Shown here: piece after piece, positions 33,247 through 42,694 of the stretch
How the letters are laid out: the number at the start of each line of letters is the position of its first letter
How positions within the stretch are numbered: the first letter of the stretch is position 1
From: an uncultured Draconibacterium sp.
GTDB lineage: Bacteria; Bacteroidota; Bacteroidia; Bacteroidales; Prolixibacteraceae
Length of the DNA stretch: 64,000 nucleotides
Assembly (NCBI RefSeq): GCF_963676735.1
Contig: NZ_OY781464.1
Location: 4,683,001 to 4,747,000, forward strand
Direction of reading: 5' to 3'
Notes under the pieces: generated by a model
What the model saw: the letters and a program-made list of their open reading frames with translations, nothing else
What the model was told of the DNA's origin: nothing
Database searches by the model: none
Position numbers and translations under genes: made by a program

Positions 33247-35799
33247 TTACCCACATTTGGAGCAGCCACAAGAAAGGCAAGTTAAACATCCTTCCTGGTA
33301 AACTACTTCGTCTGAGCCGCATTCGCCGCATTTGGCATCTTCAGCAATTGTTCCGTCAGGAATAAATTTCTTTAATGCACGTGCCACACCCGCTTTCCAC
33401 GAGTTAATGGTTTCGTTATCCAATTGCAGGCTGGTAACCAGTTCAACAATTTTATGAATTGGCATACCGTGGCGCAATGTTCCTGAAATTAGTTTTGCAT
33501 AGTTCCAGAACACCGGGTTAAACTTGTGAGAAAGCCCTTCGATGGTTGTTTTATACCCTCGTTTGTTAATGTATTGGAAATCGTAGCGCGAGTCGTCACC
33601 TTCCCAGCTTTTAATAATGTATCCTTTTGTTACCGAGCGTGGCAGCAAAATACCATCTTCATCATCGTGTAAACCTGTAAAAATTTCATAAGGTTTCCCG
33701 TCCATCAAACCAATAAAGGCAATCCATTTTTCCTTGTTATTCTGAAAACGAACAACATCGGCTTCCAGCATTTCCGGACGTTTTGTAGGGAAAGCTCCCT
33801 TATCTTCTTTTTTCTTATTGTCATCGTTCGAGATTAACACACCGGAGCGCGATCCGTCGCGATAAACCGTAACACCTTTACATCCACTTTTCCAGGCTTC
33901 GAAATACAGTTTGCCCACCAGCTCTTCTTTTACATCGGCCGGAAGGTTTATGGTCACAGAGATGGAGTGGTCTACCCATTTCTGAATTCTTCCCTGCATG
34001 CGTACTTTATTTAGCCAGTCAACATCGTTTGATGTAGCTTTGTAGTATGGCGATTTTTCCACCATTTTGTCCAGCTCTTCCTGCGAGTAATCACGGGTAG
34101 TGTCGATACCGTTGGCTTGCATCCAGGTTTTAAAATGATGGTGGAATACAGTGTATTCTTCCCAATGGTCGCCAATCTCATCAATAAAATCAACACGAAC
34201 GTCTTTATCGTTAGGGTTTACTTTCCGACGACGTTTATAAACCGGCAGGAATACTGGCTCAATACCGGATGTTGTTTGTGTCATCAGGCTGGTGGTGCCT
34301 GTTGGAGCAATGGTTAAAAGAGCAATATTGCGGCGGCCGTATTTCACCATTTTTTCGTACAAAGCCGAATCGGCTTGTTTAATACGGTTTACCAACGGAT
34401 TGTTTTTTTCGCGTTCGGCATCGTAAATGGTAAAGGCGCCACGGTCTTTGGCCAGGTGTACCGACGAGCGGTAGGCTTCAATGGCAATAGTTTTGTGTAT
34501 CTCTTCCGAAAAATCAGTGGCATTATCGCTTCCGTAGCGTAAGCCCAATGCAGCCAGCATATCTCCTTCGGCAGTAATACCAATACCTGTACGGCGGCCT
34601 TCTTTTGCTTTGCGGCGGATGTTTCTCCAAAGGTTAAGTTCGGTAAATTTAATTTCTTCTCCTTCCGGGTCTTCCTCAACTTTTTCCAGAATGGCATCAA
34701 TTTTTTCCAGTTCAAGATCGATAATGTCGTCCATAATGCGCTGTGCATAATGAATGTGTTCTTTAAACAATTCGAAATTGAATTTGGCTTCTTTTGTAAA
34801 TGGATTTTCTACGTATGAGTACAGGTTGATGGCTAATAAACGGCAGCTGTCGTATGGGCATAAAGGAATTTCGCCACAAGGATTGGTTGAAACGGTGCGG
34901 TAACCAAGGTCGGCATAGCAGTCCGGAACAGATTCGTTAATTATGGTGTCCCAGAACAGAATTCCTGGCTCGGCTGATTTCCAGGCATTTTTTACAATCT
35001 TTTTCCAAAGTTTGGTAGCATCGGTTTCTTTAGTGTACTGTGCTTTTCCTTTTATAGGGTATTGCTGTACATAGCTTGTTTCGGCTTCAACCGCTTTCAT
35101 AAAGTCGTCCTGAATTTTTACCGAAACATTTGCGCCTGTAACTTTACCCTGCTCCATTTTTGCATCGATAAAACTTTCCGAGTCGGGGTGCTTTATTGAT
35201 ACAGAAAGCATCAACGCTCCGCGACGGCCGTCTTGAGCAACTTCGCGTGTTGAATTGGAGTAGCGTTCCATAAAAGGAACAATACCAGTTGATGTAAGCG
35301 CCGAGTTTTTTACCGGCGAGCCTTTTGGGCGAATGTGTGAAAGGTCGTGCCCCACGCCTCCGCGTCGTTTCATTAATTGAACCTGTTCCTGGTCAATTTT
35401 CATAATTCCTCCGTACGAATCTGAATCGCCGTCGTTACCAACAACAAAACAATTCGATAGCGAAGCGATTTGGTAGTCGTTTCCAATACCGGTCATTGGT
35501 CCGCCTTGCGGAACAATGTATTTGAAATCTTTTAAAACGCTGTAGATTTCTTCCTCGGTTAACGGATTTGCGTAGCGTTCTTCAATACGTGCGATTTCTT
35601 TAGCAAGTCGTTTATGCATATCGTCGGGCGTTAACTCAAAAATATTTCCGAACGAATCTTTTAGGGCATATTTGTTTACCCATACTCTTGCTGCCAAATC
35701 GTCTCCTTTGAAGTAATCGAGCGAGGCATTTACTGCTTCATCCTGAGCGTAAATTTTTTTGCCCGCAGGGGCTTTTACAGATACTTCGTTTACTGCCAT
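33247..35799 (-). CDS. nrdJ: Adenosylcobalamin-dependent (class II) ribonucleoside-diphosphate reductase
   Basis: An 850-residue cytoplasmic enzyme making dNDPs from NDPs with a B12-derived radical. Active-site parts are visible: SNCFVV (C117), TNPCGE (C308, E310), the GGVGHDLSHIRPKGSPV substrate loop (about 148-163) and IAPTGTTSLMTQTTSGIEP. The C-terminus has the zinc-ribbon-like cysteine array typical of class II enzymes (CGECGSDEVVY and CLTCLSCGCSKCG). There is no R2 partner nearby, as expected. No cobalamin riboswitch was recognised in the 317-bp upstream gap. Confidence 0.93.
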   Translation of the reverse strand: MAVNEVSVKAPAGKKIYAQDEAVNASLDYFKGDDLAARVWVNKYALKDSFGNIFELTPDDMHKRLAKEIARIEERYANPLTEEEIYSVLKDFKYIVPQGGPMTGIGNDYQIASLSNCFVVGNDGDSDSYGGIMKIDQEQVQLMKRRGGVGHDLSHIRPKGSPVKNSALTSTGIVPFMERYSNSTREVAQDGRRGALMLSVSIKHPDSESFIDAKMEQGKVTGANVSVKIQDDFMKAVEAETSYVQQYPIKGKAQYTKETDATKLWKKIVKNAWKSAEPGILFWDTIINESVPDCYADLGYRTVSTNPCGEIPLCPYDSCRLLAINLYSYVENPFTKEAKFNFELFKEHIHYAQRIMDDIIDLELEKIDAILEKVEEDPEGEEIKFTELNLWRNIRRKAKEGRRTGIGITAEGDMLAALGLRYGSDNATDFSEEIHKTIAIEAYRSSVHLAKDRGAFTIYDAEREKNNPLVNRIKQADSALYEKMVKYGRRNIALLTIAPTGTTSLMTQTTSGIEPVFLPVYKRRRKVNPNDKDVRVDFIDEIGDHWEEYTVFHHHFKTWMQANGIDTTRDYSQEELDKMVEKSPYYKATSNDVDWLNKVRMQGRIQKWVDHSISVTINLPADVKEELVGKLYFEAWKSGCKGVTVYRDGSRSGVLISNDDNKKKEDKGAFPTKRPEMLEADVVRFQNNKEKWIAFIGLMDGKPYEIFTGLHDDEDGILLPRSVTKGYIIKSWEGDDSRYDFQYINKRGYKTTIEGLSHKFNPVFWNYAKLISGTLRHGMPIHKIVELVTSLQLDNETINSWKAGVARALKKFIPDGTIAEDAKCGECGSDEVVYQEGCLTCLSCGCSKCG

Positions 35800-36116
35800 T
35801 TTTTTCCTGTAAGTGTATTAAAAGTTATAAGAATGTAAACTTGATTTTTCTAGGTTACCAGCACAACCAAATTGTGTAACGCAAGATAAAACAGAATTCA
35901 AATATTTGGAAAATTTTGATGAACAAATTAAATAAAAGTTATCAACTTTGCTTTGTTACATTATTGATAATGAGTGCAATAGATATTTGATAGTTAAAAA
36001 AAGTTTACCAAAACTGCAAATATTTGTTATGTGATTAAGTTTTTTGTTAACTGAATATTAGTTGGAAAAATTCAATTTTTTGATGATTTTTTTGCTAACA
36101 AAAAGCGTGCTAATTA
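35800..36116. other. nrdJ upstream intergenic region
   Basis: An AT-rich gap of 317 bp between nrdJ and waaA, both on the minus strand. A small stem (GTTA...TAAC with inner CACAA/TTGTG) lies at about 35853-35880. No clear TAnnTTTG promoter, NrdR box or B12 riboswitch was identified. No plausible small gene was seen. Confidence 0.5.
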
Positions 36117-37358
36117 TCAGTTTTTGTTAAAAACTTTATTTATGATAAGTTTTGTAGAACCCACATTTTTTTCTACGTAATTTTTGCAAATTTCAGAAGC
36201 TTTTTGCAGGTTCTCATTTTCGTTTAAAAGCTTGGTGAGTGCAGCTTTCAGTTCGCTATAATTGTTTACGGGGAAAGCACCTTTTTTATCTACCAGATCA
36301 ACAGCTTCTTTAAATTTTAGGTAGTTTGGGCCGAATAAAACAGGTAGTTTAAAAGTGGCTGCTTCTAGTATATTGTGAATACCTACACCAAAGCCACCCC
36401 CTATGTATGCTATGTTTCCATACTGGTAGAGCGATGATAATTTCCCGATAGAATCAATTATTAACACATCGTATGCGTTTATGTCGGAAATTATGGCCTG
36501 GCTAAAACAAATGGCCGGTTTTTTTAACAATTGTTGAATTCTGTTAATATTAGCCGAAGTTACCTCGTGTGGCGCTATTATAAACTTAATGTTGTTGCTG
36601 TTGTTAATAAACGCTGCAAGCAGCTCCTCATCGGGCTTCCAGGTACTTCCGGCAATCAGGGTTACAGTTTCGCCCTTAAATTTTTCCACAATTTCGAACT
36701 TTTTTGCACCTTTTGCAATTTGTGCAACACGATCAAAACGGGTATCGCCGGAAATGGTAAAATGATTTATTCCGGCATTTTGTAAAAGTTGGGCCGATGA
36801 TTCATTCTGGATAAAAATATGTTGAAAGTTGTTTAGCATTTTTTTGTACCACTTGCCCCAGGGCGTGGGTTTAAAAAAATGCTGATTTTCTCTGAAAATA
36901 GCTGAGATAATGTAGAGTGGAACTTGTTGTGCTTTTAGTTGCGAAATATAATTGTACCAAAATTCATATTTTACAAAGAATGCCTTTTCGGGTTGTGTAA
37001 GCCTGATAAATTCTTTTGCATTTTTTGGGGAATCCATGGGCAGGTATAAAATTATATCTGCTGATTCATAGTTTTTTCTGATTTCGTATCCTGATGGAGA
37101 GAAGAAAGTAAGAATGATTTTGTATTCCGGGTATTGATTTTTTATTGCTTCAAGTACCGGTCGCCCTTGCTCAAATTCGCCCAACGATGCACAATGAAAC
37201 CAAATGTATGAAGCTTCTTTGTCAATTGCTTTTTTCAGTTTTTTCTTCCAGTTTTTTCGGCCTTTCACAAAAAGCCCCGCCTTTTGGTTAAACAGTGCTG
37301 CAACGCGTATAGCTGCTCCGTAAAAAAATATGCCCAGATTGTAAAGAATACTCATCAT
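36117..37358 (-). CDS. waaA: 3-deoxy-D-manno-octulosonic acid (Kdo) transferase
   Basis: A 413-residue GT30 glycosyltransferase. A short N-terminal hydrophobic anchor (about 5-25) is followed by the Glycos_transf_N domain (YIWFHCASLGEFEQGRPV, about 50-67) with the catalytic Glu in GEFEQ, and the C-terminal half with IAGSTWKPDEELL, APHE and IGGGFGVGIHNILEAA. It attaches Kdo to lipid A on the inner face of the inner membrane. The start of the next minus-strand gene's stop lies 7 bp upstream, so it is co-transcribed with the lycopene cyclase. Confidence 0.93.
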   Translation of the reverse strand: MMSILYNLGIFFYGAAIRVAALFNQKAGLFVKGRKNWKKKLKKAIDKEASYIWFHCASLGEFEQGRPVLEAIKNQYPEYKIILTFFSPSGYEIRKNYESADIILYLPMDSPKNAKEFIRLTQPEKAFFVKYEFWYNYISQLKAQQVPLYIISAIFRENQHFFKPTPWGKWYKKMLNNFQHIFIQNESSAQLLQNAGINHFTISGDTRFDRVAQIAKGAKKFEIVEKFKGETVTLIAGSTWKPDEELLAAFINNSNNIKFIIAPHEVTSANINRIQQLLKKPAICFSQAIISDINAYDVLIIDSIGKLSSLYQYGNIAYIGGGFGVGIHNILEAATFKLPVLFGPNYLKFKEAVDLVDKKGAFPVNNYSELKAALTKLLNENENLQKASEICKNYVEKNVGSTKLIINKVFNKN

Positions 37359-37365
37359 GTAATTA

Positions 37366-38058
37366 TCAGTAATGCCTGCGATTATTCAGGTACTCGTATA
37401 TGGTTACGTTTATTAATAACAATAAAAATAAATAGCCAATTCGTTCAACCGGTACCCCAAAAATACCTATCCCAATTACATGTGCTGCATTGTAAATAAT
37501 AGTGGGGAACGAATTTAAAATGGCTGAAACGATTAGAAAAGGAATTAAAGAAATGGCCAGGGTAAGATAAAATTTGGTATAGTATTTTTTAAAACGGTTG
37601 CGGAATATGGTGTAAGCCAGGTAAATAGCCGACAGAAAAAATGTGAAAAAAGTAAACATACGCGTACGAAATACGTAGGCACAAATTCCTGTTGCAATTA
37701 GTAGTGCAAGGCTAATAATCACGCCGGTATTCGGTTTTTCAAAGTCTTCAAAGCGTACCTTTAGCCATTCGTAGATATACACCGATGAAAGGGGAATAAT
37801 AAAAAATGAAAGCCATTCTTCAAGCGGTAATTTCAGGAGTTCGAGACCTGTCAGGTAGTCGGGATTAAAGCTCCAGATTTCCATTTGAACGAACCTGATG
37901 TCCCACATGATGAAAATGGCACCGGCAAAAATTGATGCAGGAACAAGGTATTTTAATCTGAGTACAAACCGTACTTTTTTTTGAAAGCTAAGCCCTGCCG
38001 GAATAACAAGGTAGCTGAGCAATAACAACAGGTACGACAGGTTTTTTATTTCCATCAA
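37366..38058 (-). CDS. Lycopene cyclase-type membrane protein (CrtYcd fusion class)
   Basis: A 230-residue integral membrane protein with about 7 helices and two copies of the lycopene cyclase domain. The first copy carries the PLEEWLSFFIIPLSSVYIYEW signature (about 77-97), equivalent to the PxEE motif of CrtYc. The second carries GVPVERIGYLFLLLLINVTIYEY (about 200-222). These cyclases close beta-ionone rings on lycopene. No crtB or crtI is in the window, but a prenyl synthase occurs at the right edge. It is 7 bp upstream of waaA and likely co-transcribed. Confidence 0.85.
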   Translation of the reverse strand: MMEIKNLSYLLLLLSYLVIPAGLSFQKKVRFVLRLKYLVPASIFAGAIFIMWDIRFVQMEIWSFNPDYLTGLELLKLPLEEWLSFFIIPLSSVYIYEWLKVRFEDFEKPNTGVIISLALLIATGICAYVFRTRMFTFFTFFLSAIYLAYTIFRNRFKKYYTKFYLTLAISLIPFLIVSAILNSFPTIIYNAAHVIGIGIFGVPVERIGYLFLLLLINVTIYEYLNNRRHY

Positions 38059-38119
38059 TAAAAATTTTGCACAAAGGTATTTTATTTGATGAATATGCTG
38101 GCGTGGCCCTTCTTAATTT

Positions 38120-39145
38120 TTATTGTTTCCAATGCTGTTCAAGCCACTTCACAGCTTCTGCTCGTTTGTCAGAAAAGGTTTCAGCATTTATTTTATGCAA
38201 CTTCCACTGCAAGTCAAATTCGATTGATTCGCCAACTTTCAGCTTTTTTTCAGGGCTCAGGCATTCCAGTTCGGTGAAATCGGTGCAGGTAAAAATGGTT
38301 GCGCTGGTGCCACCATCGGGATAGCTTTCTCTGGGGTTGAAACTGAAGAACTGGCCAAAAACCAAATCATTAAATAAACCGGCTACCCAGCCTTTCGAAT
38401 CGGTTCCCATTTTCTGAAATAAACCGCTTGCCGGAATCAATTGCCCAACATTGTCGTGTTGCGAGTAGTTTTCAGAAGCTGAGTTTATATTGTCGGGCCA
38501 ACGCTGAAATTCGATGCTGTTTTTAAAAATGCTGTTCTTGCTCAAGGGCAAAAGCCCGGCTAAAGGATTTTTTATTTTGCTTAAATTCCAGATTGTAACC
38601 GGTATTGGCTCAAGGCTTTTTTGATTCCCCGCTTTCATTTTAATCATACTCTGTTTAATATTCACGGTGGCTTCAGTTTCTTCCAGCGTAATGGTTCGGG
38701 TAACTTTAGTGCCAATATAATCACTAACCCTGCTTGTAATTTGCACACCGTTTTTAAGCAGTTCGTATTCCCATGGCGAGCCATCAATCCATGGGTCGGA
38801 GAGGCTCCGGTTGCCATTAAGCGTAACAAAGGCATCCTGAGCAGTTGGCCATATTCGGTCTCCTCCAAAATTGGCATGCGCCAGCTCTCCGTCTACTTTA
38901 TATGGATGTTCGGCACTAAAAACCCTGCCTTGCATTGCGGTGTTCTCATAAAGTAAATTTTCTTTGCCCAGGTAGCTAAAATGCATAATTCTACCAATTT
39001 GGGGAACTACTACCACTCTTATTTGTTTGTTGGTAAGTTCGATGGCATTTTCCCAGCCTTTGTAGTTTATTGGCCGGGTGGTAACCTGTGCCTTTGCAGC
39101 AATAGTAATTTGAGCCATGAGTATGAGTAAGATGAATTGTTTCAT
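38120..39145 (-). CDS. Exported DUF4380-like protein
   Basis: A 341-residue protein with a signal peptide (MKQFILLILMAQITIAAKAQ) and a galactose-mutarotase-like beta-sandwich appearance. VVVVPQIGRIMHFSYLGKENLLYEN (about 43-67), FGGDRIWPTAQ and LSPEKKLKVGESIEFDLQW are typical of DUF4380. No activity is established for this family; a carbohydrate-related role is suggested by fold resemblance. It sits 168 bp downstream of the GH2 gene on the same strand, separated by a terminator. Confidence 0.78.
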   Translation of the reverse strand: MKQFILLILMAQITIAAKAQVTTRPINYKGWENAIELTNKQIRVVVVPQIGRIMHFSYLGKENLLYENTAMQGRVFSAEHPYKVDGELAHANFGGDRIWPTAQDAFVTLNGNRSLSDPWIDGSPWEYELLKNGVQITSRVSDYIGTKVTRTITLEETEATVNIKQSMIKMKAGNQKSLEPIPVTIWNLSKIKNPLAGLLPLSKNSIFKNSIEFQRWPDNINSASENYSQHDNVGQLIPASGLFQKMGTDSKGWVAGLFNDLVFGQFFSFNPRESYPDGGTSATIFTCTDFTELECLSPEKKLKVGESIEFDLQWKLHKINAETFSDKRAEAVKWLEQHWKQ

Positions 39146-39258
39146 TTGTTATTTGCCTGATAAGTTTGGTTAAGTTCTAATTTATTTAGCTACAAAGATG
39201 CAAATAAGATGAAATTTTTAACGGGTAGTTTTTTTGCTGATTGCAATGGTGTTTTTTC

Positions 39259-39300
39259 AAAAAAAAGCGCAGCAATTATTTTATTGCCGCGCTTTTTTTA
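39259..39300. terminator. Bidirectional terminator downstream of GH2
   Basis: GCGCAGCAAT and ATTGCCGCGC pair with one mismatch, and the stem extends into opposed A and T tracts (39259-39266 and 39291-39297). It ends the GH2 transcript on the minus strand. Confidence 0.75.
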
Positions 39301-39313
39301 ACCGGTTTTACTG

Positions 39314-42300
39314 TTAGTAAACAATCCTGGCCTGTTTGGCAGGGTCAGTTCCGCTGGTAATTACACCCATTTTAAATGCGTAACTGTATTCTTTTTCAGT
39401 TAAGCGATATTGGTCGTGGGTTAAGGCGCCCCAGCTATTGTCGCCACCAACACCCATTTGTTTAAAGTCGATGTTTACTGATGTCAGGTCGCGTGGTTTA
39501 ACATCGGTGGTATGCCGGTTTACCACTTTTACGCCTTCGCGCTGGCGGCCATCGGTACGTTCCAAACTTTCAAAATCTTCCATAATGTTATGGTGGGCGC
39601 TAACCTCTAACAAAGGTATACCTGAAAACAATAGTCCGTTGCCTGCATTATCGGTAATACTCATCCAGCGTACATCAGTTTTGTTTCCGTTTTCCTGTGG
39701 GCGCAGGTAGGCCCAATACTGGTCGGCAACACTTCCGCCGTACAAGCCAACAAAAGCAGCAGTTTTTCTGTCGCAATACGATTCCTGAGGGCCACGTCCG
39801 AACCAGTTCATCTGGTCAAAACTGCGTGGCATCTGCAGGTTCATTCCCATCCGAACAATTTCAGGCAGGTCTTCGGCGGTCATTTTAAAATGGTTGCGAA
39901 CCACTATTTCGCCGGTGCCATAAACCGTGTAGTTGGTTTCGTATTTGGCAATGGTGTTTCCTTCCTCATCGGGGATATCAAATTTAAAGGTAACTTCTTT
40001 CCATTTTTTTCCTTTTTCGCCAACCGAGGCGTAAGTCAGCTTTCTGTTTTGGCACGCTTTTCGCCATACTCGGCTACGTTTGTGCAGGTTGTTGCCAAAG
40101 TCGTTATCAATGGGTGCACGCCAGAAATTGGGAACAGGGCCGGCCAGTAATAATTCAGTTTCGCCTTGTTTAAAGCTTGAAATTACTCCGGCTTTTTTGT
40201 CGAAAGTTACCGAAAAACCTTCTCCCGAAATAGTAGCCAGTGCTTCGCTTTCTTTCATTGTAACATCGGGCATTTGCACTTCTTTGTATTCCAGCGTTAC
40301 CGGAACGGCAAAAGGAATTCTAAACTGTTCTTCAGCCAAAATCCAACTGGCCTCTACAAGGCTCCGGTCTTTTTTTAGTTTTGCCCGAACGTTCAGAAAA
40401 TATTCAACATGAGCTTCAGGCGTAACATCAAAAGCAATGTTAAGGGTTTTACTTGCTCCCGGTGCAAGGTCGATATCATCAATATTTCCACTGTCAACAA
40501 TTTTCCCGTCGGCTGTTACTTCCCACACAAAGTCGAACTCCGAGAGGTTCATAAAAACGTATTTGTTGCTGATTTTTATGCTTCCTTTTGTTAGGTTAAC
40601 AGCATCGAAACCAATGTGCTGATACACTTTTTTTACTTCAAGCAGGTGTGGTTTAACGGCACGGTCAGGGTTAACCAATCCGTTGTTGCAGAAGTTGCCA
40701 TCAGATGGAACAGTGTCGGGGCCAAAGTCGCCACCGTAGGCCCAAAATTCTTCGCCTTCATCGTTAGTGGTTAATAAGCCCTGGTCTACCCAGTCCCAAA
40801 TAAATCCGCCTTGTAAAACTTCGTATTTTTCAATCAGGTCCCAATAGTCTTGTAAATTACCCACGCTGTTACCCATAGCATGAGCATATTCACACTGAAT
40901 AAGCGGTTTGTTGGCTTTTTCTTTGGCAAAGCGTTCCATGCCTTCAATGCGCATGTACATGGGGCAGTTTATGTCTGTGTTTTCGCCTCCATGCGCTTGC
41001 TCGTACTGCACAGGGCGGGTGTTGTCAACCGATTTCAGGTAATTGTAAGTAGCCATAAAGTTTACGCCGTTTCCGGCCTCGTTGCCAAGCGACCAGATAA
41101 TTACACAAGGTTGATTTTTGTCGCGCTCAAACATGTTTTTTGTGCGGTAGAGGTGTGCTTCTTTCCAATCTTCGTTTTTTGCAAGCGATTCAGGACCGTA
41201 ACCCATTCCGTGCGATTCGATGTTGGCTTCGTTAACAATGTACAAGCCGTATTTATTGCACAGCTCGTACCAAAGTTCAGGTTGTGGGTAATGCGATGTA
41301 CGTACCGCATTTAAGTTATTTTCTTTCATGGTTTTTATATCGAGCAACATGGTTTCTTTGTCCTGAACATGGCCGGTTTTATCGTTGTGCTCGTGTAGGT
41401 TGGCTCCTTTTAGGTAAACATACCGGCCATTTACCCGTAGCGTGGCATCAATTATCTCAATACGGCGGAAACCCACATCTTGGCGGATAACTTCAACAAC
41501 TTCTTCACCGTTTTTCAGGGTGATTACCAATTCGTAGAGATTCGGGATTTCGGCCGACCATTGTTTTACATTCGGGATTTCGGCTTTAAAGTTTACTGAG
41601 GTTCCTTCAGTTGTTTCAGAAAATTCTTTTACAACAGTGCCGTTATCAGAAAGAGTTGCTTCAACAGTTAAGACGCTTTTGTTGGCCAGTTCAACATCAA
41701 GCGAAAATAAACCGCTTGTATAAGTGTCGTCGAGGCTTGAACCCACCCGGTAATCTTTTATGGCTTGTGGCCCGCGTGCCATCAGGTACACATCGCGGGT
41801 AATACCACTTAAGCGCCAAAAATCCTGATCTTCGAGGTAAGAGGCATCACACCAGCGAAAAATTTCAACAGCCATTGTGTTTTCTCCGGGAACAAGGTGG
41901 TTGGTAATGTTAAATTCGGCAGGAGTTTTACTGTCTTCGCTGTAGCCTACAAATTGCTCGTTCACCCAAAGGTTCATGCACGACGAGGCGGCGCCAAAAT
42001 GTACGATAATTTCCTTTTCGTTCCAGCTTTCGGGTAGTTCAAAAGTACGTTTGTACGAGCCAACCGGATTGTAGTGCTCCTGAATTAGGGGAGGTGTTTT
42101 GGCATGTGGATATTTTACGTTGGTATAAATGGGGTAATCAAAACCTTCCACTTCCCAATTTGATGGCACTTTAATTTCATCCCAGTTGCGGGTGTCAAAA
42201 TCGTTTTTGAAAAACCAAAACGGGCGTTCAGAAGGGTTTTGTGCCAAATGAAATTGCCACGTACCGTTTAAGGATTTTACAAACGGCGACTGCCATTTGT

Positions 42301-42511
42301 CTTCGGTTCGGGCTTGTTCTGCCGACGAAAATGGGATAAAATACGCATGTGGTGCTTCTTTGTTTACCTGGCAAATTGTTGGATCTTCCCAGGGTTTAGG
42401 GTTGGGTTCTTCGTAGGGTACATTTGAATAATCGGTGTAAGTTGTGCACGAAACGAAAGTGCTAAGTACAATGGTTAAAATGGTTAGCATGTAATTGCTT
42501 TGTTTAAACAT
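39314..42511 (-). CDS. GH2 beta-galactosidase (LacZ-type) lipoprotein
   Basis: A 1065-residue GH2 enzyme with a lipoprotein signal (C22 in STFVSC). The jelly-roll, immunoglobulin-like, TIM-barrel and C-terminal Bgal_small_N domains are in LacZ order. The acid/base Glu (about 476) lies in WSLGNEAGNG and the nucleophile Glu (about 538) in IQCEYAHAMGNS. FNLHEHN-like GANLHEHND and the GGDFGP segment also match LacZ. It hydrolyses terminal beta-galactosides outside the cytoplasm, possibly including antennae of complex N-glycans. No palindrome like sites A or B lies upstream. Confidence 0.92.
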   Translation of the reverse strand: MFKQSNYMLTILTIVLSTFVSCTTYTDYSNVPYEEPNPKPWEDPTICQVNKEAPHAYFIPFSSAEQARTEDKWQSPFVKSLNGTWQFHLAQNPSERPFWFFKNDFDTRNWDEIKVPSNWEVEGFDYPIYTNVKYPHAKTPPLIQEHYNPVGSYKRTFELPESWNEKEIIVHFGAASSCMNLWVNEQFVGYSEDSKTPAEFNITNHLVPGENTMAVEIFRWCDASYLEDQDFWRLSGITRDVYLMARGPQAIKDYRVGSSLDDTYTSGLFSLDVELANKSVLTVEATLSDNGTVVKEFSETTEGTSVNFKAEIPNVKQWSAEIPNLYELVITLKNGEEVVEVIRQDVGFRRIEIIDATLRVNGRYVYLKGANLHEHNDKTGHVQDKETMLLDIKTMKENNLNAVRTSHYPQPELWYELCNKYGLYIVNEANIESHGMGYGPESLAKNEDWKEAHLYRTKNMFERDKNQPCVIIWSLGNEAGNGVNFMATYNYLKSVDNTRPVQYEQAHGGENTDINCPMYMRIEGMERFAKEKANKPLIQCEYAHAMGNSVGNLQDYWDLIEKYEVLQGGFIWDWVDQGLLTTNDEGEEFWAYGGDFGPDTVPSDGNFCNNGLVNPDRAVKPHLLEVKKVYQHIGFDAVNLTKGSIKISNKYVFMNLSEFDFVWEVTADGKIVDSGNIDDIDLAPGASKTLNIAFDVTPEAHVEYFLNVRAKLKKDRSLVEASWILAEEQFRIPFAVPVTLEYKEVQMPDVTMKESEALATISGEGFSVTFDKKAGVISSFKQGETELLLAGPVPNFWRAPIDNDFGNNLHKRSRVWRKACQNRKLTYASVGEKGKKWKEVTFKFDIPDEEGNTIAKYETNYTVYGTGEIVVRNHFKMTAEDLPEIVRMGMNLQMPRSFDQMNWFGRGPQESYCDRKTAAFVGLYGGSVADQYWAYLRPQENGNKTDVRWMSITDNAGNGLLFSGIPLLEVSAHHNIMEDFESLERTDGRQREGVKVVNRHTTDVKPRDLTSVNIDFKQMGVGGDNSWGALTHDQYRLTEKEYSYAFKMGVITSGTDPAKQARIVY

Positions 42512-42618
42512 ATTAGTATAGTTTTAGTAAATGATATTCTTTTTTTTTAAGACGATAAAAATAGGCGAAAGACCTACATACGCTGAAGTTTTTCACTAAA
42601 ATAGTGTTTTTCTGATAA

Positions 42619-42660
42619 AAAAATGGTTTGAAAGTTTTATCGCTTTCAAACCATTTTTGC
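42619..42660 (-). terminator. Intrinsic terminator of the cysteate synthase gene
   Basis: AAAAATGGTTTGAAAG (42619-42634) pairs perfectly with CTTTCAAACCATTTTT (42643-42658) around an 8-nt loop. It lies 35 bp past the stop of the minus-strand gene ending at 42695. Confidence 0.85.
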
Positions 42661-42694
42661 AGGTGGGTTACAGGAAAAGAAACAGCAATTGTTT

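Noticed and set aside
35853..35880. Small stem in the nrdJ upstream region as a possible B12 riboswitch part
   Set aside because: Only 4 + 5 bp with a bulge; no B12-box sequence recognised nearby.
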